DNA from: Mycolicibacterium peregrinum
Lineage (GTDB): Bacteria > Actinomycetota > Actinomycetes > Mycobacteriales > Mycobacteriaceae
Reading direction: 5' to 3'
Assembly: GCF_001665785.1 (NCBI RefSeq)
Contig: NZ_LZSO01000010.1
Span: 62,001-126,000, forward strand
DNA length: 64,000 nt
In this document: positions 52,433-60,753 of the stretch, piece by piece
How the letters are laid out: each line of letters begins with the position of its first letter
Numbering within the stretch: the stretch's first letter is position 1
Notes under the pieces: generated by a model
Seen by the model: only the letters and a program-made list of their open reading frames with translations
The model's database searches: none
Told to the model about the DNA's origin: nothing
Position numbers and translations under genes: made by a program

Positions 52433-52857
52433 GGGATCACCGCCGTCGCAGTCACTTCGACGACCCATTCCGGTCGCGCCAGTGCATCGACCACCAGCCC
52501 GGTCGAGGCATAGAACACGCCTTTGAGACGCTCTCCGAGAACCCGGTAGACATCTTCGCGGTAGCGCACGTCGGTGAGATAGACGTCGCACGAGACGATG
52601 TGCTCGAGTGAGGCACCTGCCTCTGACAGCAGCAACTCGATGTTGTCGACGGTCTTGTGCGCCTGGCCCGCCGGATCACCCACTGCCACGCATTCGCGGG
52701 TCTCAAGATCTTGAGCCACCTGACCCCGTAGGTAGACGGTGTTCCCGGCCACTACGGCCTGACACAGGTCGTTGGACAGGTTCTGCTCGGGGTAGGTCTC
52801 AGCGGTGTTGAACGGCCGGATACGGCGATGTCCGCCTGCCACAATGGATTCTGTCAT
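52429..52857 (-). CDS. RidA/YjgF-family protein (second in window)
   Basis: RidA-type protein of 142 residues, likely a deaminase for an imine or enamine intermediate. Seen: QNLSNDLCQAVVAGNTVYLRGQVAQDLETRE, LLLSEAGASLEHIVSCDVYLTDVRYREDVYRVLGERL and the STGLVVDALARPEWVVEVTATAV ending. The Arg usual before the terminal strand (xxPxRTxxxV) is replaced by STGLVVDAL, so it belongs to a divergent, non-RidA-1 subgroup. Overlaps HpaB upstream and DUF1028 downstream. Confidence 0.85.
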   Translation of the reverse strand: MTESIVAGGHRRIRPFNTAETYPEQNLSNDLCQAVVAGNTVYLRGQVAQDLETRECVAVGDPAGQAHKTVDNIELLLSEAGASLEHIVSCDVYLTDVRYREDVYRVLGERLKGVFYASTGLVVDALARPEWVVEVTATAVIP

Positions 52858-54308
52858 CGGTTTCTCCCGTCGATGGTTTTGATGCCGGCCGACTGGCACA
52901 TGAGTTCGGTGGCCGGTTCGAAGTCGTAGTTGTTGTAGACCGCGAGCAGGTGCGAGAACGGCGGTGACTGCGCGAACAGCTGGAAGGTCAGCCGATGGTT
53001 GGCGTAGTCGGAGTTGAGCAGATCGCGCCCGTAGGCCAGCAGCTTGCGGCGTTCCTCGGCCTCGACGTCGCCTACTGCGAAGTACTTCGCCAGCCACCCA
53101 GCCGTCTCCTCGTTGGCGAAGGTGGCCGCGCTCGGGGTCAGGCTGATTTGGCAGCCGGCGAGATCACGAACCAGGTGCACGATCCTGGGGAGGTTGCTGC
53201 ACGCGAACACGCGGCCCGAATACATCGTCGCCTGATGTGGCATGAGCAGACCACTCGGGCTTGGTTCGGCGAGTTCGATTGCCGCGGTGAGGAATGCGTT
53301 GATTCCCTCGCGGTAGGCCGCCACCTCCGCGATCTTCTCTCGCACCCCCTGGTGCATCTTGACCCCCGTCTGCCGCGCACTGGCATGCGCGAAGCCCAGC
53401 AACAGATCGGCCCACCGCAGGTGGCGCTGCACGAAGGGGAAGATGCTGTACCGGTGCAGCGTGGCGCGGATGAAGCCGGCCGCCTCGGTGTGCCGATAGA
53501 AGAACACGTCGTCCCACGGGATCTCCACGTCGTCGAAGACGATCATCGTGTCGATCTCGTCCACCCGGTTGGTGAGCGGGTAGTCCTCGGCCGATCGCAT
53601 CCCCCGGAATCCGGACCGGCAGATGTGCTTGATGTTGGGATTACCCATGTCGGCGAGAAAGCCGACGGCGTACTCCGAGTGGGTCTGGCTGTTCCAGTCA
53701 CCGATGGTCGGCTTGACGAAGGCCTGGTTGGAATACGCCGCCGCGGTTTCGAATTTCGCTCCGCGCACCACGATTCCACGATCGTTTTCGCTCACGACAC
53801 GCAGCAGTACGTCGGGATCCTGTTCCTGGGGCCACTTTGACCGGTCGCCCTTGGGGTCGGTGTTCGCCGAGACGTGGAACGGGTCGGTCAACGTGGCATT
53901 CCGAACGTGCCTGACGATGTTCTCGGAGAATGCCGGGTTGATCTTGTCCAGCACATCCTGGCCGTCGGCCAGTGACCACATCTCCCCGACCGTTTCGTCG
54001 CCGACACGGGTCACCACGCCGCCCGCATGGTCGAGGATCGTGTCGACGCCCCGCCGCTTGGCGTGCCAGTCCTCTTTGGTCAACGGGGGTTTGGATCCGA
54101 TTGCGCAGACCTCACCCCTCTGGTCGTCGACGTATGTCATCGTGTCCCTGGTCAACTCGTCGTGACCGAGGTCGTAGATGCGGGCGCGGATGTCGACGAT
54201 CGGCTGGAACGCGGGATGGGTGGTCACGTCGTCGACGCGTTCCCCGTCGATCCAGACGTTGCGTCCGTCGCGGATCGATTCCCGGTAATCCTCTCCGGTT
54301 CTGATCAT
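52854..54308 (-). CDS. HpaB-family flavin-dependent monooxygenase
   Basis: FADH2-dependent hydroxylase of the HpaB/PvcC/4-hydroxybutyryl-CoA-dehydratase family, 484 residues. Seen: MIRTGEDYRESIRDGRNVWIDGERV start, VVRGAKFETAAAYSNQAFVKPT, DEIDTMIVFDDVEIPWDDVFFYR and a long C-terminal helical domain. The Cys cluster of the dehydratase branch (CxxxC) is absent, so a monooxygenase is more likely. It needs reduced flavin from a reductase, none of which is encoded here. AAGGA with a 6-nt spacer precedes the ATG. Confidence 0.88.
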   Translation of the reverse strand: MIRTGEDYRESIRDGRNVWIDGERVDDVTTHPAFQPIVDIRARIYDLGHDELTRDTMTYVDDQRGEVCAIGSKPPLTKEDWHAKRRGVDTILDHAGGVVTRVGDETVGEMWSLADGQDVLDKINPAFSENIVRHVRNATLTDPFHVSANTDPKGDRSKWPQEQDPDVLLRVVSENDRGIVVRGAKFETAAAYSNQAFVKPTIGDWNSQTHSEYAVGFLADMGNPNIKHICRSGFRGMRSAEDYPLTNRVDEIDTMIVFDDVEIPWDDVFFYRHTEAAGFIRATLHRYSIFPFVQRHLRWADLLLGFAHASARQTGVKMHQGVREKIAEVAAYREGINAFLTAAIELAEPSPSGLLMPHQATMYSGRVFACSNLPRIVHLVRDLAGCQISLTPSAATFANEETAGWLAKYFAVGDVEAEERRKLLAYGRDLLNSDYANHRLTFQLFAQSPPFSHLLAVYNNYDFEPATELMCQSAGIKTIDGRNR

Positions 54309-54335
54309 TACTGTTCCTTCTTTTCGTGAGCGCCG

Positions 54336-55796
54336 TCAGGCGCCGGTGTTGGGTCCGATGGCCGGTTGGGTGCCGCGGGCAGCGCGGGCGCGATAGGCGA
54401 GCAGGATCACCCCGAAAGCGATGAGGCTCAACAACAGTTGCGACCGGGTTTCCTCGATCACCGCCATGAGTCCGAGAACGACGACCATCCAGGCGATCGA
54501 GAACCAGGACAGATACGGGAAGCACCACATCTTCATGCGCAGCGCGCCGGGATCGGTGGCCTCGAGCCGGCGCCGTAAGCGGATCTCCGCACCGACCAGA
54601 ATGATGTAGTAGATGAGCTGGATCGCCCCGGATGAATTGATGAGGAAGATGAAGACCTGTTCGGGAAAGAAGTAGTTCGCGACCACCGCGGCGTAGCCCA
54701 TCGACGTCCCGGCCAGGATCGCCCGCACCGGCACTCCGCGGCTGTTGATCTTCACCAGCGACTTGGGCGCATCGCCTTTCTCGGCCAGCGCGAACAACAT
54801 TCGCGAGGTGATGTAGAGGCAGGAGTTCAGTGAACTCAGCACAGCGGTGAGAACGATGGCCTCCATCACCACAGACATCCCGGGGATGCCGATGTGTTCG
54901 AGCACCACGGCAAACGGGCTGCGGATGCTCTCCCCGGTGAACGGGGTGTCCCACGGCACGGCCGCCACGATCAGCAGGATCGACAGCACGTAGAAGACGA
55001 AAACCCGGGCCATCACCTGTTTGGTCGCCTTGGCGGCGTACTCGACCGGCTTCTTGGATTCGGCCGCGGCAATCGTGGCGATCTCGGCACCACCCATCGA
55101 GAACAGCACCGTGACGCTGCCCACCAGCGCGGCCACGACGCCGTACGGGAACATTCCCCCGTGCGAGAAGAGGTTTGTCAGCCCGGGGCTTTCCGGCTTG
55201 CCGATCAATCCGAGGAGGAACAGGCCGGTGACACAGATGAAAAAGATGATCGCGATGACTTTGATCGAGGCAAACCAGAATTCGGCTTCCCCGTAGGCCT
55301 TGACCGAAAGCAGGTTTATCGCCGTCAGCACGAGTACCAGGCCGAGACACAACAGCCACGCGGGCACACCGGGTAGGTAGTTGGAAAGGATCCCCGCTCC
55401 GGCCACTGCCTCGATCGCCGCGACGACCACCCAGAAGTACCAATACAGCCAGCCGACGCTGAACCCCGCCCAGTTACCCAGCCCGTCGCGGGAGAAGTTG
55501 GCCACCGAACCGGAAGACGGTCGTGCGACCGCCATTTCGCCGATCGCGCGGATGACCAGGATCATCAGTACCCCGGAGAGGGCGTAACTCAGCACCGCGG
55601 CCGGCCCGGTCCGGTTGATTACCGCACCACTGCCGACGAACAGGCCGGCCCCGATGATCCCACCCAGCGCGATCATCACGATGTGCCGATTCTCCAGGCT
55701 GCGCCGCAGCCCGCCCTGCGGCGCGACGCCCGCGTCGGCGTCGGGCACTGAGGCCGGCGCCGTCGACTGTGGCGCCGCTCCACCGTGCTGGTTCAT
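54336..55796 (-). CDS. APC-family amino acid permease
   Basis: Amino acid/polyamine/organocation transporter of 486 residues with about 12 membrane segments. Seen: NRHIVMIALGGIIGAGLFVGSGAVINRTGPAAVLSYALSGVL (about 32-74, the substrate-binding GxxGxGLF) and SVANFSRDGLGNWAGFSVGWLYWYFWVV. It resembles AAT-family transporters for GABA, D-serine and other small amino acids. First gene of the operon, 27 bp before hpaB; GGAG with about a 7-nt spacer before the ATG. Confidence 0.9.
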   Translation of the reverse strand: MNQHGGAAPQSTAPASVPDADAGVAPQGGLRRSLENRHIVMIALGGIIGAGLFVGSGAVINRTGPAAVLSYALSGVLMILVIRAIGEMAVARPSSGSVANFSRDGLGNWAGFSVGWLYWYFWVVVAAIEAVAGAGILSNYLPGVPAWLLCLGLVLVLTAINLLSVKAYGEAEFWFASIKVIAIIFFICVTGLFLLGLIGKPESPGLTNLFSHGGMFPYGVVAALVGSVTVLFSMGGAEIATIAAAESKKPVEYAAKATKQVMARVFVFYVLSILLIVAAVPWDTPFTGESIRSPFAVVLEHIGIPGMSVVMEAIVLTAVLSSLNSCLYITSRMLFALAEKGDAPKSLVKINSRGVPVRAILAGTSMGYAAVVANYFFPEQVFIFLINSSGAIQLIYYIILVGAEIRLRRRLEATDPGALRMKMWCFPYLSWFSIAWMVVVLGLMAVIEETRSQLLLSLIAFGVILLAYRARAARGTQPAIGPNTGA

Positions 55797-55861
55797 GGGA
55801 ACTCCTGCCGTCTGGATCAGTTGTCCCGTCGACTATGACGCCCATCACCTACCCTGAACAG

Positions 55862-55874
55862 TCGAACTATTTGA
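55862..55874. promoter_or_regulatory. LysR-type T-N11-A box
   Basis: TCGAACTATTTGA, a 13-bp near-palindrome (one mismatch) of the T-N11-A form bound by LysR-family proteins, 22 bp upstream of the LysR start in the 99-bp gap to the divergent permease gene. Confidence 0.5.
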
Positions 55875-55895
55875 AGCTAACGATCGGTTTTTTTG

Positions 55896-56801
55896 ATGTC
55901 TGATGCCACGCTCCGACAGCTCGAGTACTTCATCGCAGCGGTCGAGGAAGGTTCGGTGACCGCAGCAGCTCAGCGCCTGCACCTGTCGCAGTCCGCCCTG
56001 TCGATGGCGCTCGGCGAATTGGAGCGCGCCCTCGGGGTGCAGGTGCTTGTTCGGCATCGCCGGGGCGTGCGGCCGACGAGGATCGGGGAACAGGTGCTGG
56101 TGGACGCGCGCCGACTGCTGGTCGACCTCGAAGACCTGCAGACCTCGGCGCGAGAGAGTCAGTACGGGCTGACCGGCAAGCTCATGGTGGGGTGCTACAG
56201 CACCCTTTCTCCGATGGTGCTGCCGCCGGTCCTCAGCGAGTACGTGGTGCGTTTCCCCGGGGTAGATCTCACGTTCACCGAAGGACCGCACGACGTTCTG
56301 ATCGAGAATCTGCGCAACGGGACCCTCGATCTGGCGCTGCTCTACGACTACGGATCGGATATGACGGCACACCGTGATGACCTTCAGACCGAAACAATTG
56401 TTGCCGCACCGCCGTACGTATTGCTGGCAGAGGATCATCCGCTCGGCGAGCACGACGCGGTGGCGCTACGACGACTGGTCGATCACCCGATGATCCTGTT
56501 CAGCCTCCCACCCGGTGGAGACTACTTCCTGTCCCTGTTCAAGTCCGAGGGACTTGAACCACGAGTGAGGTACCGCGCCACCAATTTTGAGCTGGTCCGC
56601 TCACTGGTCGCCCGTCGGCTCGGCTACTCCATCCTCAGCCAACGCACCCGGATCTCAATGAGCTATGAGGGCCGCGGATTCATCACGCGGCCACTGCAAG
56701 GCGACCATCCCGGACTCGCGATCAACGCCGTCACCCCCGCGGGCGCAAAGCTCACCCGGCCGGCGGCGGCGTTCATCGAGACGTTCCGAGCGGTGAACTG
56801 A
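55896..56801 (+). CDS. LysR-family regulator of the permease/HpaB operon
   Basis: LysR-type regulator of 301 residues: HTH at about 3-60 (LRQLEYFIAAVEEGSVTAAAQRLHLSQSALSMALGELERALG) and the periplasmic-binding-like effector domain (about 90-295, including LMVGCYSTLSPMVLPPVLSEY). ATG at 55896 (a TTG directly precedes it). Encoded divergently from the permease, the usual place for the activator of a catabolic operon; the inducer is presumably the transported compound. Confidence 0.9.
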   Translation: MSDATLRQLEYFIAAVEEGSVTAAAQRLHLSQSALSMALGELERALGVQVLVRHRRGVRPTRIGEQVLVDARRLLVDLEDLQTSARESQYGLTGKLMVGCYSTLSPMVLPPVLSEYVVRFPGVDLTFTEGPHDVLIENLRNGTLDLALLYDYGSDMTAHRDDLQTETIVAAPPYVLLAEDHPLGEHDAVALRRLVDHPMILFSLPPGGDYFLSLFKSEGLEPRVRYRATNFELVRSLVARRLGYSILSQRTRISMSYEGRGFITRPLQGDHPGLAINAVTPAGAKLTRPAAAFIETFRAVN

Positions 56802-56820
56802 ACCGCGCAGTGTTCCGCAA

Positions 56821-57462
56821 TCACGCTGCGCTGCAGGGCAATCGCGTACCTGAACGGTATCGTCGCGCCACCCCGACATCGGTCAGAAGTTCGCGCAGAT
56901 TGCGCCGACCCCGGTGCAACCGCGACATCACCGTTCCCACTGGAATCTGCATGATCTCGGCGATTTCCTTGTAGCGGAAGCCGGCAACGTCGGCGTAGTA
57001 CACCACGATGCTCTGCAGTTCGGGGAGGGCGCGCATGGCGTCGCGCACCTCCTCGTCACCCATCGACTCCAGGGCGGCCAATTCAGCGGAAGCCACACCC
57101 AAGGGTGACCGCAGGGCCGCCTCGGCGAGTTGCGCATCCGAAAGCATCTCGGGGAACACTTCCTGCGGTCGGCGCTGCGCGGTGCGGTAGGTGTTGATCC
57201 ATGTGTTGCTGAGGATCCGGAACATCCAGGCCCGGATATTCGTACCGTCCTGGTAGGTGTGAAAACTGCTGTACGCCTTGAGCATTGTCTCTTGAACCAG
57301 GTCTTCGGCATCGGCCGAGTTGCGTGTGTACCGACGCGCGGCCGCGTACAACTGGTCCACCAGAGGAAGCGCATCGCGCTCGAACCGCTCCGCCCGGCAA
57401 GCGTCAGCGCCTGCCTGCATACTCGTGCTCACTGGTATGCCCCCGCTCGTGCCACTACTCAT
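56821..57462 (-). CDS. ECF RNA polymerase sigma factor, SigH-like (second copy)
   Basis: ECF sigma factor of 213 residues, clearly SigH-like: [44 protein letters not shown] (region 2, about 28-70), [17 protein letters not shown], and [39 protein letters not shown] (region 4, about 155-193). It differs from the first sigma in the region-2 loop. ATG at 57462 is chosen; the frame is open to 57606. The MerR/SoxR-like promoter element at 57600-57626 lies about 140 bp upstream. No anti-sigma gene adjoins. Confidence 0.88.
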   Translation of the reverse strand: MSSGTSGGIPVSTSMQAGADACRAERFERDALPLVDQLYAAARRYTRNSADAEDLVQETMLKAYSSFHTYQDGTNIRAWMFRILSNTWINTYRTAQRRPQEVFPEMLSDAQLAEAALRSPLGVASAELAALESMGDEEVRDAMRALPELQSIVVYYADVAGFRYKEIAEIMQIPVGTVMSRLHRGRRNLRELLTDVGVARRYRSGTRLPCSAA

Positions 57463-57599
57463 ATCGCCGGCCTCGGACACCTCGTCATCCGAAGCTAGTC
57501 CGCGACGCCGGCCGCCCCCAGGGGGATAACCCCCGAGTTCCCGGCGGTTTTCCACACCGCCGCACAAGCCATGTCGCACTGTCATGAACGCAGCATGGC

Positions 57600-57626
57600 A
57601 CCTCAACCCAAGTTGAGGTCAAGCGA
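57600..57626 (-). promoter_or_regulatory. SoxR/MerR-like box upstream of the ECF sigma gene
   Basis: ACCTCAAC-CCAA-GTTGAGGT (57600-57619) is a perfect palindrome with SoxR-box geometry (CCTCAA-N6-TTGAGG). Read on the minus strand it overlaps TTGACC (about 57621-57626), followed after 19 bp by CATGCT: the long 19-bp spacer is typical of MerR-family activated promoters. The next gene on that strand is the SigH-like sigma factor. I see no MerR/SoxR gene nearby. Confidence 0.65.
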
Positions 57627-57880
57627 ATTTCCGACGGGACCATCGCAGAGCGAATCGTGGCCATGGCGAATGCTCCTGGACGTAGGTCGACGTCAATATC
57701 CTTGCGGCCGTTGCTCATACCGTTGCACCGACGGCCGTGCCCGATCGCGGGCTCCCGGGCGGACGGCCGTGACGGAGTGTGGGCCGCGATCGTGCGAGCC
57801 GACAGTCGCCGCAAATAACCGCGCCGCTCATCGGCCATACGTCAGGAAACCGGGCCGCTCCCGCTTTAGGCTCATCGGTT

Positions 57881-59293
57881 ATGAATCGACTCGATCGCTT
57901 CTTCGAGATCTCGGCTCGCGGCTCGACGACCCTCTCCGAGATCCGCGGAGGCCTGGTCACCTTCATCGCGATGGCCTACATCATCGTGCTGAACCCGGTC
58001 GTGCTCTCCGGCTCCGCCGACGTCGCGGGCAACAAGCTGGAATTCGCCCAGGTCTCGGCCACCACCTGTCTGGCCGCGGGCGTGATGACGATCCTGTTCG
58101 GGATCATCGCGCGTCTGCCCTTCGCCTTCGCCGCAGGTCTGGGCATCAACTCGTTTCTGGCCACGACCGTGGTGGGGACGGTCACCTGGCCCGAGGCGAT
58201 GGGCCTGGTCGTCATCGACGGTCTGATCATCGTGGCGCTGGCCGCCAGCGGGTTCCGCCGCATGGTGTTCGACGCAGTACCCATGCAGCTGAAGCTGGCG
58301 ATCACCGCGGGCATCGGTCTGTTCATCTTGTTCATCGGACTGGTCGACGCCGGATTCGTCGGCTCGACCGGCCTACCTTCTCCCCCGGTCGGGCTCGGCA
58401 CCGGGGGCGTCGGCTCGATCAACACCGTGCCAACCGTCGTCTTCGTGTTCACCCTGCTGGTCACCGGCATCCTCGTGGCCCGAAAGGTCCGCGGCGGCAT
58501 CCTGATCGGCCTCGTCACCGGCACCGTGGTCGCCGTGATCGTAGAGGCCATCTGGCACCTCGGGTCGGCGCAGGACAAACCGGGCGGATGGGGCCTGTCG
58601 GTACCGACCCTGTCCGGCTCACCGTTCGCGCTCCCCGACCTGTCACTCGTCGGCGAGGTCAGCCTCGGTGCTTTCAGCCGGATTGGCGCACTGGCAGCCA
58701 TCATGCTGGTGTTCACGCTGGTGTTCGCCAACTTCTTCGACGCCATGGGCACGATGACCGGGCTGTCGCGGGAGGCCGGTCTCTCCGACCCGCAGGGCAA
58801 CTTCCCGCGGCTGAAGTCAGCGCTGATCGTCGAGGGCGCCGGTGCCGTCGTCGGCGGCTCCTCCTCGGCGTCGTCGAACACCGTGTTCATCGAATCCGGC
58901 GCGGGCATCGAGGAGGGCTCCCGCACCGGGTTCGCCAATCTCATCACCGGTGCCCTGTTTCTGGCGGCCATGTTCGTCGCTCCGTTGGCCTCGATCGTGC
59001 CCACCGAGGTCGCGGCCGCAGCCCTGGTGATCGTCGGCGCCATGATGGTTTCGCAGCTGCGCCACATCGACCTCTCCGAGTTCTCGGTGGCCCTGCCCGT
59101 GGTGCTCACCGTGGCCACCATGGCGTTCAGCTACTCGATCGCCAACGGCATCGGCGTCGGCTTCGTGGCCTGGGCGGTGTTGCGGTCGGCCGCCGGTAAG
59201 GCCCGTGAGGTCAGCCCGCTGCTGTGGGTCGTGGCCGCCGGCTTCATCCTGTACTTCGCCCGGGGCTGGATCGAGTCGCTCATCGGCATGTAG
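57881..59293 (+). CDS. NCS2-family purine (adenine/guanine/hypoxanthine) permease
   Basis: AzgA-type nucleobase permease of 470 residues with about 12-14 spans. Seen: RGGLVTFIAMAYIIVLNPVVLSGS near 22-45, GLGINSFLATTVVGTVTWPEAMGLVV near 87-112, VFANFFDAMGTMTGLSREAGL near 285 and ALIVEGAGAVVGGSSSASSNTVFIESGAGIEEGSRTG near 310-350, all conserved in AzgA/PurP proteins. Upstream 57463-57880 holds the SoxR-like box and otherwise no gene. TTTAGGCT just before the ATG could be a -10. Confidence 0.9.
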   Translation: MNRLDRFFEISARGSTTLSEIRGGLVTFIAMAYIIVLNPVVLSGSADVAGNKLEFAQVSATTCLAAGVMTILFGIIARLPFAFAAGLGINSFLATTVVGTVTWPEAMGLVVIDGLIIVALAASGFRRMVFDAVPMQLKLAITAGIGLFILFIGLVDAGFVGSTGLPSPPVGLGTGGVGSINTVPTVVFVFTLLVTGILVARKVRGGILIGLVTGTVVAVIVEAIWHLGSAQDKPGGWGLSVPTLSGSPFALPDLSLVGEVSLGAFSRIGALAAIMLVFTLVFANFFDAMGTMTGLSREAGLSDPQGNFPRLKSALIVEGAGAVVGGSSSASSNTVFIESGAGIEEGSRTGFANLITGALFLAAMFVAPLASIVPTEVAAAALVIVGAMMVSQLRHIDLSEFSVALPVVLTVATMAFSYSIANGIGVGFVAWAVLRSAAGKAREVSPLLWVVAAGFILYFARGWIESLIGM

Positions 59294-59361
59294 AGGCCGG
59301 TAGCCTTCTCGAACATGAGAATGTTGGGTCCGATGAGCCGCTTGCGCGAAGAGAGACGACG

Positions 59362-60324
59362 GTGAGCGCCGGCCTGTTCGGTTTGCTCGACGACATTGCC
59401 GCCCTGGCGCGACTGGCGGCGGCTTCGATCGACGACATCGGTGCGGCCACCGGCAAGGCAACCGCCAAGGCAGCCGGCGTGGTGATCGACGACACCGCGG
59501 TGACGCCGCAGTACGTGCACGGCATCAGCGCCGACCGCGAGCTACCGGTCATCAAGCGCATCGCGATCGGCTCGCTGCGCAACAAGATCCTGTTCATCCT
59601 GCCCGCGGCCTTGCTGCTCAGTCAGTTCGCACCGTGGTTGCTGACCCCGATCCTGATGCTGGGTGCCACCTACCTCTGTTTCGAGGGCGCCGAGAAGGTC
59701 TGGGGGCGGTTCACCGGCCACGGCGGACACGACACCCACGGTGAGCCCACCACGGCCGTCGGCGGCGACGCCGAGAAGTACATGATCACCGGGGCGATCC
59801 GGACCGACTTCATCCTGTCCGCCGAGATCATGGTGATCGCCCTCAACGAGGTCGCCAACCAGACTTTCTGGCCACGGCTGATCATCCTGGTGATCGTCGC
59901 CCTGGTGATCACCGCCGCGGTCTACGGCGTGGTGGCCGGCATCGTCAAGATGGACGACATCGGCCTGCTGATGGCCCAGCGTTCATCGAAGGTGGCTCAG
60001 AAAATAGGCCGTGGCCTGGTCGCCGGGATGCCCAAGCTGCTGTCGGCACTGTCGACCATCGGCACCGTCGCGATGCTGTGGGTCGGTGGGCACATCCTGC
60101 TCGTGGGCACCAACACGCTGGGCTGGCGCACCATCTACGACGTGGTCCACCATGCCGAGGAGGCGGTGCACCACGCGGTGGGCGACACGTTCGGCGGAGT
60201 GCTGGCCTGGCTGACCAACACCGCCGCATCGGCAGTCATCGGCCTGGTGGTCGGCACCGTGGTCGTGGGGATCGTGCATGTTCTGCCGTTCGGCAAGAAA
60301 GAGAATCACGACACCCCCGCATGA
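59362..60324 (+). CDS. DUF808 membrane protein
   Basis: DUF808-family inner-membrane protein of 320 residues; function unknown. Seen: GLFGLLDDIAALARLAAASIDDIGAATGKATAKAAGVVIDDTAVTPQYV (the family N-terminal signature, about 4-52), LPVIKRIAIGSLRNK, EYKY-like AEKYMITGAIRTDFILSAEIMVIAL, and about five membrane spans. GTG at 59362 lies 68 bp after the permease stop; they may be co-transcribed. Confidence 0.85.
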   Translation: MSAGLFGLLDDIAALARLAAASIDDIGAATGKATAKAAGVVIDDTAVTPQYVHGISADRELPVIKRIAIGSLRNKILFILPAALLLSQFAPWLLTPILMLGATYLCFEGAEKVWGRFTGHGGHDTHGEPTTAVGGDAEKYMITGAIRTDFILSAEIMVIALNEVANQTFWPRLIILVIVALVITAAVYGVVAGIVKMDDIGLLMAQRSSKVAQKIGRGLVAGMPKLLSALSTIGTVAMLWVGGHILLVGTNTLGWRTIYDVVHHAEEAVHHAVGDTFGGVLAWLTNTAASAVIGLVVGTVVVGIVHVLPFGKKENHDTPA

Positions 60325-60490
60325 CCCGTCAAGCGGCCGAAACTCTTCCACCGAGCGGCATTTGGACCCGCACCCCAGGAAAATCGATAGCGGCAAAGGC
60401 AAATACTTTTAGGCGCGCCCCCCATCGACGTGTCATACTCTTCCAGGACGTTTTTGGTACGTCCAGTTTTACGATGAGAGAAGTAAAAAT

Positions 60491-60694
60491 ATGACACAGG
60501 GAACTGTGAAATGGTTCAACGGCGAAAAGGGCTTCGGCTTCATCGCTCCTGACGGCGGCGCCCCGGACGTCTTCGTCCACTACTCCGAGATCAGCGGTGG
60601 TGGATTCCGGTCGCTCGAAGAGAACCAGCGCGTCGAGTTCGAGATCACCCAGGGTGCCAAGGGCCCCCAGGCGGTGGGAGTTACTGCGATCTGA
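60491..60694 (+). CDS. cspA: Cold-shock protein CspA
   Basis: Single-strand nucleic-acid-binding cold-shock protein, 67 residues, one CSD fold: [18 protein letters not shown] with RNP1 (KGFGFI) and DVFVHYSEI (RNP2). The AGAAGT before the ATG is a weak ribosome site. The 166-nt 5' region contains a small hairpin GGACGT-N7-ACGTCC (60446-60464), which may shape cold-dependent translation. Followed by the terminator at 60713-60749. Confidence 0.95.
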   Translation: MTQGTVKWFNGEKGFGFIAPDGGAPDVFVHYSEISGGGFRSLEENQRVEFEITQGAKGPQAVGVTAI

Positions 60695-60712
60695 TCGCCC
60701 CAAGACCTGATG

Positions 60713-60749
60713 ATGGGCTGGTACGGATGCTTCCGTACCAGCCCATTTT
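60713..60749 (+). terminator. Intrinsic terminator after cspA
   Basis: 15-bp perfect stem (60713-60727 and 60732-60746) with a TGCT loop, followed by a short TTTT. It also lies 5 bp before the end of the convergent DUF5994 gene and can terminate both. Confidence 0.88.
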
Positions 60750-60753
60750 CATG

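Noticed and set aside
52854-54308. 4-hydroxybutyryl-CoA dehydratase as the function of the HpaB-family protein
   Set aside because: The Fe-S Cys cluster needed for the dehydratase is missing; the monooxygenase branch fits better.
54112-55443. Minus-strand frame (443 residues) overlapping the permease and HpaB genes
   Set aside because: Different frame from both real genes and no membrane or enzyme motifs.
57571-59199. Plus-strand open frame (542 residues) overlapping the purine permease
   Set aside because: Arg/Gly-rich frame shifted relative to the NCS2 gene, which has the conserved motifs.
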